This document shows, one piece after another, positions 5,298-5,313 of a stretch of 5,313 nt of DNA (its first letter is position 1; each line of letters begins with the position of its first letter). The notes under the pieces were generated by a model. That model saw only the letters and a program-made list of their open reading frames with translations. It was not told where the DNA came from and did not search any database. The stretch comes from Desulfobacterales bacterium (GTDB lineage Bacteria > Desulfobacterota > Desulfobacteria > Desulfobacterales > QNYZ01), in contig JAOZUU010000229.1 in NCBI GenBank assembly GCA_029938515.1, positions 1-5,313 of the forward strand, written 5' to 3'. A program made the position numbers and the translations under genes.

Positions 5298-5313
5298 GTT
5301 ATTATTTGGATAA
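5298..5313 (-). promoter_or_regulatory. Possible promoter/operator region of the tup operon (cut by window edge)
   Basis: The last bases are AT-rich and contain the short inverted repeat TTAT-TTGG-ATAA (5302-5313). A promoter or a tungstate/molybdate-responsive operator is expected near here because tupA is the first gene. The window ends too early to identify -35 or -10 boxes or a recognised regulator site. Confidence 0.25.

Noticed and set aside
5269..5313. Molybdenum/tungsten cofactor riboswitch upstream of tupA
   Set aside because: Only 45 bases of leader are inside the window and they show no stable paired structure. It cannot be judged further here.

Overview
The window looks like chromosomal DNA of an anaerobic, probably sulfate-reducing bacterium of the Desulfobacterota (old Deltaproteobacteria). 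The evidence is indirect: an iron-sulfur protein with a CNCCGCCC motif next to two 4Fe-4S clusters, an HD-GYP protein of a type I associate with that group, a tungstate-type ABC importer (tungsten enzymes are common in such anaerobes), and about 50% GC in most genes. No rRNA, tRNA, transposase, phage gene or CRISPR array is visible.

Layout. On the + strand: the 3' end of a dicluster 4Fe-4S protein (1-591); a small AT-rich lipoprotein gene of unknown function (627-1082); a gene-free interval of 228 bases (1083-1310); and a complete membrane-anchored HD-GYP phosphodiesterase gene (1311-2681). The interval is mostly one long imperfect palindrome (about 1091-1256), followed by a terminator-like hairpin (1266-1292). 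On the - strand, convergent with the HD-GYP gene across only 47 bases, is a compact operon read from right to left: tupA (5268-4438), tupB (4438-3749) and tupC (3745-2729).

How the genes work together. tupABC is a self-contained importer. TupA binds tungstate in the periplasm, TupB is the membrane channel, and TupC is the ATPase with an extra C-terminal domain that may be regulatory. The stop of tupA and start of tupB share one base. tupC starts with TTG four bases from the end of tupB, so translation is probably coupled. The HD-GYP protein would degrade cyclic di-GMP in response to an extracytoplasmic signal. Nothing in the sequence ties it to tungstate uptake, and the convergent layout argues against co-regulation. 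The ferredoxin-like protein and the lipoprotein lie on one strand 35 bases apart, but they differ strongly in base composition.

The most unusual object is the palindrome at 1091-1256. It can fold into an outer A/T-rich stem, a small GC hairpin and a long bulged hairpin. Its right-hand end (18 bases, 17 identical) recurs just upstream of the tupA ribosome binding site at 5280-5297. This suggests a dispersed, possibly mobile, non-coding element. I saw no new protein system; this element is the best candidate for something undescribed.
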